Below, piece after piece: positions 32,947 through 42,407 of a stretch of 64,000 nucleotides of DNA. The notes under the pieces are model-generated. The model did no database searches, was not told the DNA's origin, and saw only the letters and a program-made list of their open reading frames with translations. Positions within the stretch are counted from its first letter, which is position 1. Each line of letters begins with the position of its first letter. The stretch covers positions 62,001 through 126,000 of the forward strand of contig NZ_JAJUBB010000004.1 in the NCBI RefSeq assembly GCF_028683135.1. The letters are read 5' to 3'. The DNA comes from Enterovibrio qingdaonensis (GTDB lineage Bacteria; Pseudomonadota; Gammaproteobacteria; Enterobacterales; Vibrionaceae). The translations under genes and the position numbers were made by a program.

Positions 32947-35116
32947 TGGTTTTTTGATTTATCTATACGGGCTTAAGTACATCACACTGGTGTTGATGAT
33001 TGGTCTGTTCATTTTTGGCTTCGATGATTTGCTGCTCGACGGTTATTACTGGGTGCGACGTTTTTATCGCAAACTCACCATTTACCGTAGAAATGGACAC
33101 GTTGACCCCAACCAACTCTTTGCCAAAAAGGAGCAGCCACTCGCCATCATGGTGCCCGCGTGGCAAGAAGTTGGTGTTATCGGGAAAATGGCAGAGTTAG
33201 CGGCGAAAACACTCGACTACGAAAATTACCAAATTTTTGTCGGCACCTACCCCAACGACCCACAAACGCAAGCCGATGTCGACGCCGTCTGCGCACAATA
33301 CAGCAATGTACACAAGGTGGTATGTGCAAGGCCGGGCCCAACGAGTAAAGCGGATTGCCTTAATAATGTCGTCGCTTCCATCGTCGCATTCGAGGAAAAA
33401 GCCAAGATAACGTTTGAAGGTTTTATCCTCCATGATGCTGAAGACATACTCTCTCCGATGGAACTGCGCCTGTTTAACTATCTCTTGCCTAGCAAAGATC
33501 TTATCCAGCTCCCTGTGTATCCATATGCGCGAAAATGGTACCAATTCACACCTGCTCACTATCTGGATGAGTTTGCCGAAACACACGGCAAAGACGTTGT
33601 GGTGCGCGAAGCTCTCGCGGGCCAAGTGCCTAGTGCGGGGGTAGGGACGTGTTTTAGCCGTAAAGCCATTTTGAAGCTTCTCAAAGAAGGTGATGGCCTC
33701 CCCTTTGACGTGCAGTCTCTCACCGAAGATTACGACATCGGGTTCCGTCTAAAGCAGTGGGGCATGAACGAAATCTTTGTGCAATTCCCCGCGATGCCGA
33801 AAGAAGCCATTCTCAAAGAATCAGCATTTGGTATTGGCGACCGCGCGTCTCGCTATATCTGTGTTCGTGAATATTTCCCCGCGACCTACTCAACGGCCGT
33901 CAGGCAAAAAAGCCGCTGGATTATCGGGATCGTGTTTCAGGGCATGAAAAATCACAGCTGGAGCAATGACTGGAAGATTAACTACTTTCTATGGCGCGAC
34001 AGGCGTGGGGTCATTTCCAATACCATCGCGTTTTTAGCAACCCTAATCTTCATGCATCTTTTGATGATCGCGGGTTACCAGTTTTTTTTCCAAGACAGTT
34101 ATCAATTCCTGTCTATCTTCAACAATGACCCCGTGGTGAGGTTCTTTATCTTCGCCAATGCCTTCTTCTTCCTCAATCGTATGACGCAGCGATTTATCTT
34201 TGTCACTCAATACTATGGGCTGTTCCAAGGCTTTCTGTCGCTACCGCGAGTCGTGTGGGGTAACGTCATAAACTTCGCCGCCAACATGCGCGCAGTAAAA
34301 CAAGTCATTGCACAAGGCGATCCGCGTCGAGTCGCCTGGGATAAAACCACCCACGACTTTCCGGTTATCGATGACAACCGAAGAACACCTCTCGGTCAAA
34401 TATTGATGGAACAAGGCAACATCAGTGAGGAACGACTGGAACAGGCGTTACTTCACTTGCCGCCAAACATGAGATTGGGGGCATTTCTTATCCGCGAAGG
34501 GTATGCGTCAAATATTGATGTCAGCAAGGCAATAGCCAAACAAGCTGGCGCAGAGTTTGAGGCCTTTGACCCTTTTTCCGTTGAGAGCAAGCTCATCACG
34601 TCTTTCCCTTCCACGCTGGCGTTGAAATACATGGTATTTCCCATCAGCAAAACCAAAGACAAACTGTTACTCGCCGCGGAATCTCAGGTTTCTCCCGTTG
34701 CCTTGGCTGCCATACAGCGTCAAACAGGCAAATTTGTTTCGTACCGCATTGTCGAACAAGGATTAGTGACCCTGGGTATTCGTTATCACTACATGAAGGA
34801 CACCAGTGCCGACTACCGCCCTGTACTTGAAAACGCCGTAGCCACTGGCATGACTGCCGAACAGACAAAGCTGAACCTTGATAAGTACTTGGTCTCCCAG
34901 CAACCGCTTGGCATGTTGCTTGTGGCAGAAAAACTGCTCGAACCTGCCGTACTGAATCAGGCACTCATTAACTATGATTACTCCCCTGCCATGAAATTTG
35001 GCGCGTTCCTCAAAGAGCATGGATATATCACTGAAGAGCAGTTAGATAGGGCACTGGCTCAGCAAGCTCAGCAACAACCTTTGGCTAACTTTTTTAACAT
35101 GGCGGTGAATTCCTGA
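32933..35116 (+). CDS. nfrB: NfrB-like inner-membrane glycosyltransferase with MshEN repeats
   Basis: The start at 32933 follows AAGGAG inside wecB and gives 727 residues. A membrane helix lies at about 14-31 and more helices at 360-450. The GT2 catalytic core is intact: VPAWQE (74-79), HDAED (167-171), LTED (263-266) and QKSRW (325-329). The C-terminal third has four MshEN-type motifs in two pairs: PLGQILMEQG (486-495) with RLGAFLIREG (514-523), and PLGMLLVAEK (658-667) with KFGAFLKEHG (688-697). In E. coli, NfrB is a synthase that uses UDP-ManNAc and is stimulated by c-di-GMP through this region. The same role is inferred here. It overlaps wecB and nfrA. Confidence 0.9.
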   Translation: MSFLDGFLIYLYGLKYITLVLMIGLFIFGFDDLLLDGYYWVRRFYRKLTIYRRNGHVDPNQLFAKKEQPLAIMVPAWQEVGVIGKMAELAAKTLDYENYQIFVGTYPNDPQTQADVDAVCAQYSNVHKVVCARPGPTSKADCLNNVVASIVAFEEKAKITFEGFILHDAEDILSPMELRLFNYLLPSKDLIQLPVYPYARKWYQFTPAHYLDEFAETHGKDVVVREALAGQVPSAGVGTCFSRKAILKLLKEGDGLPFDVQSLTEDYDIGFRLKQWGMNEIFVQFPAMPKEAILKESAFGIGDRASRYICVREYFPATYSTAVRQKSRWIIGIVFQGMKNHSWSNDWKINYFLWRDRRGVISNTIAFLATLIFMHLLMIAGYQFFFQDSYQFLSIFNNDPVVRFFIFANAFFFLNRMTQRFIFVTQYYGLFQGFLSLPRVVWGNVINFAANMRAVKQVIAQGDPRRVAWDKTTHDFPVIDDNRRTPLGQILMEQGNISEERLEQALLHLPPNMRLGAFLIREGYASNIDVSKAIAKQAGAEFEAFDPFSVESKLITSFPSTLALKYMVFPISKTKDKLLLAAESQVSPVALAAIQRQTGKFVSYRIVEQGLVTLGIRYHYMKDTSADYRPVLENAVATGMTAEQTKLNLDKYLVSQQPLGMLLVAEKLLEPAVLNQALINYDYSPAMKFGAFLKEHGYITEEQLDRALAQQAQQQPLANFFNMAVNS

Positions 35117-38100
35117 TGAACTATTCAAAAACAGCCATCGCCGCCTTGTTGGTCTCATTCAATGCACATGCCACCAGCGAAATCATGCAGGGGCTTAGCG
35201 AGTTTGACGAATTTCGAACTTACCCTTACATCAACAAAGCGTACCAACTTGAAAGGGAAAAGCAGTTTTCCTCCGCGGAAGATGAGGTAGAAAAGGCGCT
35301 GCACGTTGCACCAGAACACCTCCCTTTCTTGCGGTTTCAATACAGCTTGCTCACTAAAGCCGGAAACTTCAGTGAAGCGGCGCGTATCCTTCAACAGATC
35401 CCCAAAGACGAGCGGAAGGGGATGTTACTGGCGTTAAGACAGCAACAAATAAGCAAAACTGGCATTTTAACCTCCGCCGAGTTTACCCCGCTGCTTAAAG
35501 GACTCTCCACTGAAGAGCAGCAAACACTGGTGTTAAGTTACCTATACCACCTTGAAAAACGGGAAGGAGAAGAAGAAGCACTCGCTTGGGCAATGTCGCT
35601 GCCAGAGGATTTTAAATCCCTCGATGTACTGACATTTGAGGCGGAAACCGCGTTCGAGCTGAAACAATACGACCATGTCACTGACACACTGTCGAAAGTC
35701 GCCACTCAACGAGCCTTACCAGAACATCAAACGGCATTGCTCGGCTTGAGCTACCTTGCGAAGGCTGACGTAGACAATGCGTTGGCCATCGCGAATGCAT
35801 CACCAAAATCCAAGAGTAGCGAAGCTATTGTGCGTCAGCACATCGAGAATCTAGTCAACGACAACAATGTTGTTGATGCACGGGAGCAATACGCTTGGCT
35901 TGCCAAGCACCATCCGCTATCTGATGCGGACTATAAAAAGAGCTTTGAGCTTGCAATCAAAGACAAGGACTTTGAGAAGGCGTTAGATTACTCCGACCTT
36001 GCTGGAGTAGATTGCTTGTCCACGGCGGATTTATATTTGAAGCTTGACCAAAGGGCCAAAGCAAAAAGCACGCTCGCTGGGTGCAACGTCAGCGACAATC
36101 CTAAACGTTGGTTGTTTATTGCTGAGAAGTTGAACATGGTCAGTGCGATAGAGTCGCAGCGATTCACGTCGACGAAGGCCCTATCCCTTCGTCGTTCAAT
36201 TCTTGCGAACCTCTACAATCGAGAACATCAATACCACAAGCAAATTGCGTTGCTAAAAGGGACTCAACAGCTAAAAGAAATTGAACTGTTGGCTATTGCG
36301 TATCAGCGAACGAAAGCCTATCCAGAAGCGATTAAGACGTGGTATCAGCTGTTTGTAAAAACAGGAGATACAGAGGCATTGAACACGGCCAGTACGCTTG
36401 CTATCGAACATCTCGATGCGCAAAAAGCCATTCGTCTGGTACGCGACTCGCTTCTTAAGCTACGCAGTGAAAAAGAGCGAGAGATACAACTCGATCGTCT
36501 CCTCAACCTTTACTATCACCATCCCAAGTACTTTGTCGCTTCCGATATTACCCTGTTCAAAGGGCATGATATTTCATCGTTAGCCTTGGCAGAACTGTGG
36601 GCGAAATACAATAAATGTGACGCCGTCACAAAAAGCATCACTCATCCCACCACGAGTTTTGAGTATCGTGTGCTTGGCTTCTGTATTTATAAAGATGAGC
36701 CGCAGCTTGGACTCGTCTATCTCAATAAAGCGCACGCGTTGAAACCCAGTGAGCTAGATACCCTGTATTACGGCTACATTTACAGTTATCTGGGGCAACA
36801 GGAAAAAGCGCTTAGCTATTGGTTGCTCATTCCTGAAGATCAACAGACGCCAAACATTAAGCTGCAAATAGGTCGCACCTACTATGCGTTGGGCGACTAC
36901 AACAATGCAGATAACTATTGGAAGGCTGCCAAGCTTGAAGACAACCTCAACTGGTGGCTTTTAGGTATTGATACAGCCATTCGCCTCCACCATTTCGAAG
37001 CGGCACGCTTAAGGCTGGATGCAGCAAGCACCTTGTTCCACTCTGAGTATCTCGACGCTGAATACCCCATCCTTTATAAAACCTTGGGCGATACCAAAAG
37101 CCTGATCGCGTTTTATGAAAGTGAAATACAACAGCACCCAGAGATGGGAATAGTAAAAGCCGAGCTTGCTTATACGATCTTTAAGCAAGACCCAAAGCGC
37201 GCCGTTTCGTTGCTGGAAGAGGCAATGCCAGATCTCAATGCTGAGCAGAAAGTCTTTGCGGAGCGTCAGTTGGCGTTGGGGTATACACGACTAGGCGAGT
37301 CGGCTAAAGCGAAGGATATGTATGTCAAAGCGATTGACCGGATCGAACCTAGCGAGGACCCTGAAACACTTCACTACCTGCAAAATGGATTCGCCAATGC
37401 AGATAACGACTGGCAATTCAGCATCAGCAGCACGGCCGGTAATGATGCGAGGAATGCGGCAAGTACGCTTAGACCGGACAACCAAAACTGGTTCTTGCTC
37501 GTGGAAGCATCCCACGACATTTCTCGTCACGAAAACGGCGTGAAAGAACTGTCGTTTAAGATGGCTTGGTTATCTTCGGGCGAGAAAGACCCGTTTGGTG
37601 AACGTGAATACGATATAGGGCTATCTTGGCGTCCTTTCGAGGACGCAGATCTAAATCTTGCAATCGGTGTACGACAAGACGTTAAACACGACCAAGGTAC
37701 AGATGCCTATGTACGTTTATATGGGGATGCGCTCGCGAGCTTCGGTTACGGAAAAAACTGGCAGCTAGATAAGGCATATTGGTGGTCACAAAGCTTGTAT
37801 CTCGATGCGTTCAAGTACCTTGATGAAGACCAACTGCTGTTGTTTGGGCGATATGAAGGCGGCCCGGTATTCCCGCTTAATGATACTCATCAGCAGCGTG
37901 TTCGCGCTTATGGATTCGTCCAACATGATCAAGACATTGACGACGCTAATCCCGACAACACTCACCGTAAAGATTTTCGAGCTGGGCTAGGTATAGGGTG
38001 GCTAAGCCAATGGGACTACAACCCTTACAGCGGCTACAACTACGACATGGAGATAGACCTCGAGTGGCAACATATTATCGACAGCGATTTTTATCCAGTA

Positions 38101-38148
38101 AGAGACAAAGACAACGCTTATATGCTTCGTTTCTACTGGCATTTCTAA
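35116..38148 (+). CDS. nfrA: NfrA-like outer-membrane exopolysaccharide exporter (TPR + beta-barrel)
   Basis: The protein has 1010 residues, close to the ~990 of E. coli NfrA. A signal peptide (ends FNAHA) is followed by many tetratricopeptide-type helical pairs up to about residue 760. The C-terminal 250 residues have alternating hydrophobic strands and end in an aromatic (MLRFYWHF), as outer-membrane barrels do. E. coli NfrA is the outer-membrane partner of NfrB and a receptor component for phage N4; it is thought to export the ManNAc polymer. The ATG overlaps the nfrB stop (TGATG), showing translational coupling. Confidence 0.88.
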   Translation: MNYSKTAIAALLVSFNAHATSEIMQGLSEFDEFRTYPYINKAYQLEREKQFSSAEDEVEKALHVAPEHLPFLRFQYSLLTKAGNFSEAARILQQIPKDERKGMLLALRQQQISKTGILTSAEFTPLLKGLSTEEQQTLVLSYLYHLEKREGEEEALAWAMSLPEDFKSLDVLTFEAETAFELKQYDHVTDTLSKVATQRALPEHQTALLGLSYLAKADVDNALAIANASPKSKSSEAIVRQHIENLVNDNNVVDAREQYAWLAKHHPLSDADYKKSFELAIKDKDFEKALDYSDLAGVDCLSTADLYLKLDQRAKAKSTLAGCNVSDNPKRWLFIAEKLNMVSAIESQRFTSTKALSLRRSILANLYNREHQYHKQIALLKGTQQLKEIELLAIAYQRTKAYPEAIKTWYQLFVKTGDTEALNTASTLAIEHLDAQKAIRLVRDSLLKLRSEKEREIQLDRLLNLYYHHPKYFVASDITLFKGHDISSLALAELWAKYNKCDAVTKSITHPTTSFEYRVLGFCIYKDEPQLGLVYLNKAHALKPSELDTLYYGYIYSYLGQQEKALSYWLLIPEDQQTPNIKLQIGRTYYALGDYNNADNYWKAAKLEDNLNWWLLGIDTAIRLHHFEAARLRLDAASTLFHSEYLDAEYPILYKTLGDTKSLIAFYESEIQQHPEMGIVKAELAYTIFKQDPKRAVSLLEEAMPDLNAEQKVFAERQLALGYTRLGESAKAKDMYVKAIDRIEPSEDPETLHYLQNGFANADNDWQFSISSTAGNDARNAASTLRPDNQNWFLLVEASHDISRHENGVKELSFKMAWLSSGEKDPFGEREYDIGLSWRPFEDADLNLAIGVRQDVKHDQGTDAYVRLYGDALASFGYGKNWQLDKAYWWSQSLYLDAFKYLDEDQLLLFGRYEGGPVFPLNDTHQQRVRAYGFVQHDQDIDDANPDNTHRKDFRAGLGIGWLSQWDYNPYSGYNYDMEIDLEWQHIIDSDFYPVRDKDNAYMLRFYWHF

Positions 38149-38972
38149 CGCTGAGCAGTTCAGCGAAAGCAAACACGCTTTTCTATCAGCCACTGAATAT
38201 GGATGAAGCTATCACGGACACAAGGTGGAAGGCCGACACGCATTATCTTCACAACCAAGGTGTTTCAGCGGGTGTTGTTCAATGGACACAATATGGCGAT
38301 GAAACGTTTGGCGGAGAAACGGGCTGGCTAGCGGCCCGTTTAAATCTGTGGATGAAAACAAGCCCCCTCTGGCTGGGGCTGTACTCTGACCCCAACTATT
38401 TTTCACTAATCGACGTACCTGCCGACGAACAGTACGCCTATCTCAACACATTACTCCAAAAAAATCGCAACGTACTGGCAAACTGGCAACCTTGGATTGA
38501 CGCCAACAAAGAACGTGTGCTGGGGATTTACCTGCCGTTCGAGCTTTCTGATTACTACTTTCAATCGGCGGTATCTCAGCACCAACTTAATTCAGTGCTG
38601 GCGACGTTTGTTCAAACCGTTGATTATCCCGTGGCTATCAGTGTCTTTATTAACGGTGCGATGGACCCAGATACCTTTGCAGATTGGTTGGTATCCATTC
38701 AGAAAACAGGCGTAAAGGTATGGCTTCAGAACGGGCGAGGTACGGATGCGTTATCTCAAGAAACCATTCAACGCTATATGGATGTGTTGCCTTGTGATGT
38801 CGGTATTATCGACGAAATTTTCCACCAAGAAAGTGCGTCTCCCTTCAAGGCAAGACCCATGACGAAAACAGAAAAACAAAAGGCGCAGATAACCGCAGAA
38901 GCATGCCATCCGCACCTTACATTTTCGTTCAGATATTGGCGACCGATGCCGTTTCCGTTGCCAATACCCTAA
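38064..38972 (+). CDS. YbcH/DUF4434-like secreted protein, probable polysaccharide-processing partner
   Basis: The start is inferred as the GTG at 38064, preceded by GGAG and lying inside the end of nfrA (85-base overlap). It gives 302 residues with a basic N-region and hydrophobic core ending SSSAKA, a good signal peptide. No closer ATG exists. The body reads as an alpha/beta barrel (VQWTQYG, WLGLYSDP, VLGIYLPFELSDYY, VKVWLQNGRG, VGIIDE), reminiscent of DUF4434 glycosidase-like proteins. In E. coli the gene after nfrB-nfrA is ybcH, of similar size, so position supports the call. Acidic residues in LPFELSD and IIDEIF are candidate catalytic sites. A glycanase or lyase trimming the polymer is inference. 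Confidence 0.65.
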   Translation: MATYYRQRFLSSKRQRQRLYASFLLAFLTLSSSAKANTLFYQPLNMDEAITDTRWKADTHYLHNQGVSAGVVQWTQYGDETFGGETGWLAARLNLWMKTSPLWLGLYSDPNYFSLIDVPADEQYAYLNTLLQKNRNVLANWQPWIDANKERVLGIYLPFELSDYYFQSAVSQHQLNSVLATFVQTVDYPVAISVFINGAMDPDTFADWLVSIQKTGVKVWLQNGRGTDALSQETIQRYMDVLPCDVGIIDEIFHQESASPFKARPMTKTEKQKAQITAEACHPHLTFSFRYWRPMPFPLPIP

Positions 38973-38979
38973 GCAGTGT

Positions 38980-40494
38980 TTACAACGGCGTGCCGTTTAC
39001 ATCGGTGGCGATGAGGAGAAGATTATCCACGTCGTCACCGCTGTCTGCTATCCAAGGTGACATACATGTCCGATCTTTTACACAAGGATCGGTGAGAGCC
39101 TCGAGGAAAGAGACAACTTGCCAGCGTTCCTTTTCACTCAACCAAATATACGGCAACTTAGAAATCGCAAATGCGCGCTCCAGTTCTGTTTTTTCAACGG
39201 CTAATTGGGTGTTTTGTTCTGCGTGAGGGTATAGACGCTCACAGTTTTCTAAACCCGTAAATTGTGGCAATGAACACCATCCGCCACGCGTGAAATACGC
39301 CTTCACAGCCTCCGTTGGGTCGACATGATGATCGACAACGGCTTTGAGCGACTGATACGCCCCTGCATGACCATAGGGACGTGTCACCTCAACGTTTAAA
39401 AGACTCGGTGTGCGGAATCGATATCTATCATCAGCATTACCTGTGGCCATTTCTCGGCCAAAATCATCATCATTGACCACACCTTTACCCACGCCAATTT
39501 GCGGGAAGCCAATGGCATGCGTTTCACCGTCGGTAAAAAACGTGCCCGTATGGCAATTACTGCAACCTGCCCCACCCATTTCAGCGCGGGTTAAAAACAG
39601 TGTGGCACCTGCGATTTGGTCCGCATTTAACGCATCACGGTTGCCGTCGACATATTGCTGCCATGGCGAATTTACGAACACCATGGAACGTTCATACTCG
39701 CCAATCGCCAATGCGATGTTTTCGTACGTAATCAAACTCTCAGCATCCGCTGCCAGATTGAACGCTTTTTGAAATTCCGCCAGCCAATTATTCACCGCCA
39801 ACTCGCCTTCCCCTATGCCGTAATCACCTAAACGTGCAGCCAAATGCTGACGCACCGCTTCGTTTCGGCTTCCTGCTTCAAATGTGGTGTCACGCATTTC
39901 AGCTTGTGAGGTCACAGGAAAACGCGCTTGCGCAGTAGCAAGGTTGGGGCCTGCTAACGGGTCAGCGTTCCCCAAGCCCGTATCAGGTGTGCTGATCGAC
40001 GATGCGGCACCATTTTGTCCGGGTTCCATACCCATACTTTCCAAGCGTGAATCCCAAAACAAGGTGGTATCCCAAAGGCCTAGGTTAAATACAGTCGGAC
40101 TGTTGCGGGGAACATCCGGCAAACCGTCTTCATCGACACGGCCAACACCTAATACTTCAGGGCGTTTCGCATTCACGCCAACAGGTAAGCTTAATTCATC
40201 AGAGCCACCAAGCATGGGATGGTGACAACTCACACAACCTACATCTTTATCACCGCTCAAGCCTTTAGTGAAAAACAGCTTTTTCCCTAATTGAGCCAGA
40301 GGGTCATTGATAGAAGGAAGATCTCTCCCTTCAGCAGGGTTACCTCTTAATCCCTGTTCATCAATCAATTTTTCCAGCGCGATATGGTCAGCAATGTCAA
40401 TAATAGAATTGTTTGGCTGGCTCCAAGCCATGGTCGCGCTCGTACTTAGACCAACCGCCAGCAAGGCTGTTGATACGTGTTTAAATACTCGCAT
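38980..40494 (-). CDS. Periplasmic diheme cytochrome c peroxidase family protein
   Basis: The protein has 504 residues with a signal peptide (ends ATMAWS). The two heme sites are CVSCHH (87-92) and CSNCH (311-315). The family block RTPSLLNV...YGHAGAYQSL lies C-terminal to the second heme. It belongs to the CcpA/MauG superfamily, but is longer than classical peroxidases (~330) and resembles the long di-heme variants. Peroxide reduction with electrons from small cytochromes is likely, and oxidase or modifying activity of MauG type is possible. A paralogue lies 223 bases upstream on the same strand. Confidence 0.85.
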   Translation of the reverse strand: MRVFKHVSTALLAVGLSTSATMAWSQPNNSIIDIADHIALEKLIDEQGLRGNPAEGRDLPSINDPLAQLGKKLFFTKGLSGDKDVGCVSCHHPMLGGSDELSLPVGVNAKRPEVLGVGRVDEDGLPDVPRNSPTVFNLGLWDTTLFWDSRLESMGMEPGQNGAASSISTPDTGLGNADPLAGPNLATAQARFPVTSQAEMRDTTFEAGSRNEAVRQHLAARLGDYGIGEGELAVNNWLAEFQKAFNLAADAESLITYENIALAIGEYERSMVFVNSPWQQYVDGNRDALNADQIAGATLFLTRAEMGGAGCSNCHTGTFFTDGETHAIGFPQIGVGKGVVNDDDFGREMATGNADDRYRFRTPSLLNVEVTRPYGHAGAYQSLKAVVDHHVDPTEAVKAYFTRGGWCSLPQFTGLENCERLYPHAEQNTQLAVEKTELERAFAISKLPYIWLSEKERWQVVSFLEALTDPCVKDRTCMSPWIADSGDDVDNLLLIATDVNGTPL

Positions 40495-40717
40495 TGTCTT
40501 CCTTTACCTTCTTATTGTTTGAATGGTGCTCGGCCCAAAAATGAGACCAGAAAGCAAGACAATTAGACCAGCTTTAAAGACAAGGATTAAGACAGCCTCG
40601 ATATGACGCGACTTACATCATGAACGCGAAGACTTGTTGCATTAATGTTAATTGCGATACTTTAACTTCCCCCTAAAACCCAATGGAACCGATACGAAAA
40701 ACCAGCGGGCAAGGGAG

Positions 40718-42250
40718 CTATAAATTTACCCCATTGATATCAGTAGCTATCAAGACTTGGTCATCTGGATTATCCGCCACTTCATCCGCTATCCAAGGAA
40801 GCATACAGCTACGATTTGTTACGCAGGGGTCGGTAAGTGCATTGAGAAATGCCTCTAATTGATTACGTTCATTCCCGTTCAACCCAACGTTTTGAAACAA
40901 AGAGGTACCGTCATCCTGTTCGTCATCCAGTTTATTCAACGCACGGAAGGAATTCTGACGAGCGTCTGGATACAAACTGGTGCAACCCGATACGTTTTCA
41001 AACTGGGCAAGGTCGCACAATTCATCGTCATCAAAGAAATCATCAACGGTATTACGCGGATTGTTATAGTGACGCAGCACGTCATTCAAGCTAGCGTAGG
41101 CACCGCTATGACCGTAGGGTGCAGTGACAGAAACATTGAGCAACGAAGGCGTTCTATAGCGATAGCGATCATCCCTCTCTCCGGTTACCAACTCCCGACC
41201 AAAATCATCGTCATTTCCGACACCTTGCCCCGGCCCAATTTGCGGAAACCCCACGGTATGCTGCTGACCATCACTGAACAAACTGCCACTGTGGCAGTTC
41301 ACACAACCGCCGCCATTCTCTGCTGCTGAAGTGAAGAACAAAATCGCCCCCTCAATGGCATCGTCGCTTAACGCTGATGTGTTTCCGTCCAAGTAGTTTT
41401 GCCAAGGTGAGTTTACAAAAACCATCGAGCGTTGGTATTCAGCAATCGCCAGCGCAATATTGTCGAACGTGATCAGCGTATTCGCGTTAGCACTGCTGTT
41501 AAATGCAGTTTGAAAAGCACTCAACCAATCATTAGTCGCTAACTCACCCGCCCCTTCACCAACATCACCAATACGAGCAGCAAGGTGATCGCGAATTGAT
41601 GTGTTGGTTTCACCTGTTTCAAAGGTGGTGTCTTTCATTTCCTCTACAGAGGTAACAGGAAATCGCGCCTGCGCCATGGCGAGGTTACCGCCGGCATTTG
41701 CATCTACCACACCCACACCTGAATCTGGCGTACTGATCCCTGATGCTGCGCCATTTTGCCCCGACTCTTTACCCAGGCTTTCCACACGAGAATCCCAAAA
41801 TAGACTCGTATCCCAAAGCGCAACATTAAAAACTGTCGGGGAGTTTCGAGGAACGTCAGGTAAATCATCGCCGTCGACACGCCCTGCCCCCATCACCTGA
41901 GGTTGAACAGCATTGATGCCAATGGGTAAGCTAAGCGCGTCCCCACCACCTAACATGGGATGATGGCAGCTCGCACATGCAACATCTAAATCACCACTCA
42001 GGCTCTTACTGAAAAAGAGTTTTTTACCAAGCTGAGGTAACGGATCATTAATACTAGGCAGGGTGCGACCAGCAATAGGGTCTACCGCAAGGTTAAGGTT
42101 TCTGATGATGCTATCAAGCTCCGTTTGGGCCACAGCTTGCGTCATCGTCTGATCATTCTCCCCCTCACCGCCACCACACCCTTGCAGGGCACTAACCAAA
42201 AATACCCACCACCACATTTTGCTTTTCGTTATATGTGTTGAATTCAACAT
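40718..42250 (-). CDS. Lipoprotein diheme cytochrome c peroxidase family protein, paralogue
   Basis: The protein has 510 residues. It is clearly paralogous to the downstream gene over its whole length (for example GKKLFFSKSLSGD, NSPTVFNVALWDTSLFWDSR). It has heme motifs CASCHH and CVNCH. It begins with a lipoprotein signal, lipobox LQGC with Cys25, followed by GGGEGENDQ, so it should be membrane-tethered rather than soluble. The 223-bp gap before the next gene suggests separate promoters. It is divergent from a BaeSR-like system 157 bases away, a possible regulator. Confidence 0.85.
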   Translation of the reverse strand: MLNSTHITKSKMWWWVFLVSALQGCGGGEGENDQTMTQAVAQTELDSIIRNLNLAVDPIAGRTLPSINDPLPQLGKKLFFSKSLSGDLDVACASCHHPMLGGGDALSLPIGINAVQPQVMGAGRVDGDDLPDVPRNSPTVFNVALWDTSLFWDSRVESLGKESGQNGAASGISTPDSGVGVVDANAGGNLAMAQARFPVTSVEEMKDTTFETGETNTSIRDHLAARIGDVGEGAGELATNDWLSAFQTAFNSSANANTLITFDNIALAIAEYQRSMVFVNSPWQNYLDGNTSALSDDAIEGAILFFTSAAENGGGCVNCHSGSLFSDGQQHTVGFPQIGPGQGVGNDDDFGRELVTGERDDRYRYRTPSLLNVSVTAPYGHSGAYASLNDVLRHYNNPRNTVDDFFDDDELCDLAQFENVSGCTSLYPDARQNSFRALNKLDDEQDDGTSLFQNVGLNGNERNQLEAFLNALTDPCVTNRSCMLPWIADEVADNPDDQVLIATDINGVNL

Positions 42251-42407
42251 GCGCTTTCCCTAAATGTTGCCGTTTCCAAATAGCCTACGAGGGAAAAGTG
42301 CAAGGCCTGAGCAAGAAATGTGGATCAATTGTGCAACTTATCACGTCAGGGTTCGCATCAATGTTTATCAGCATATACTCTCAATAAGTCAAAGGCTTGG
42401 AGTAGAC

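Noticed and set aside
37998-38063. Earlier start (GTG at 37998) for the YbcH-like gene
   Set aside because: It would add 22 residues in front of the signal peptide and deepen the overlap with nfrA. The GTG at 38064 has a better binding site and gives a normal signal peptide.
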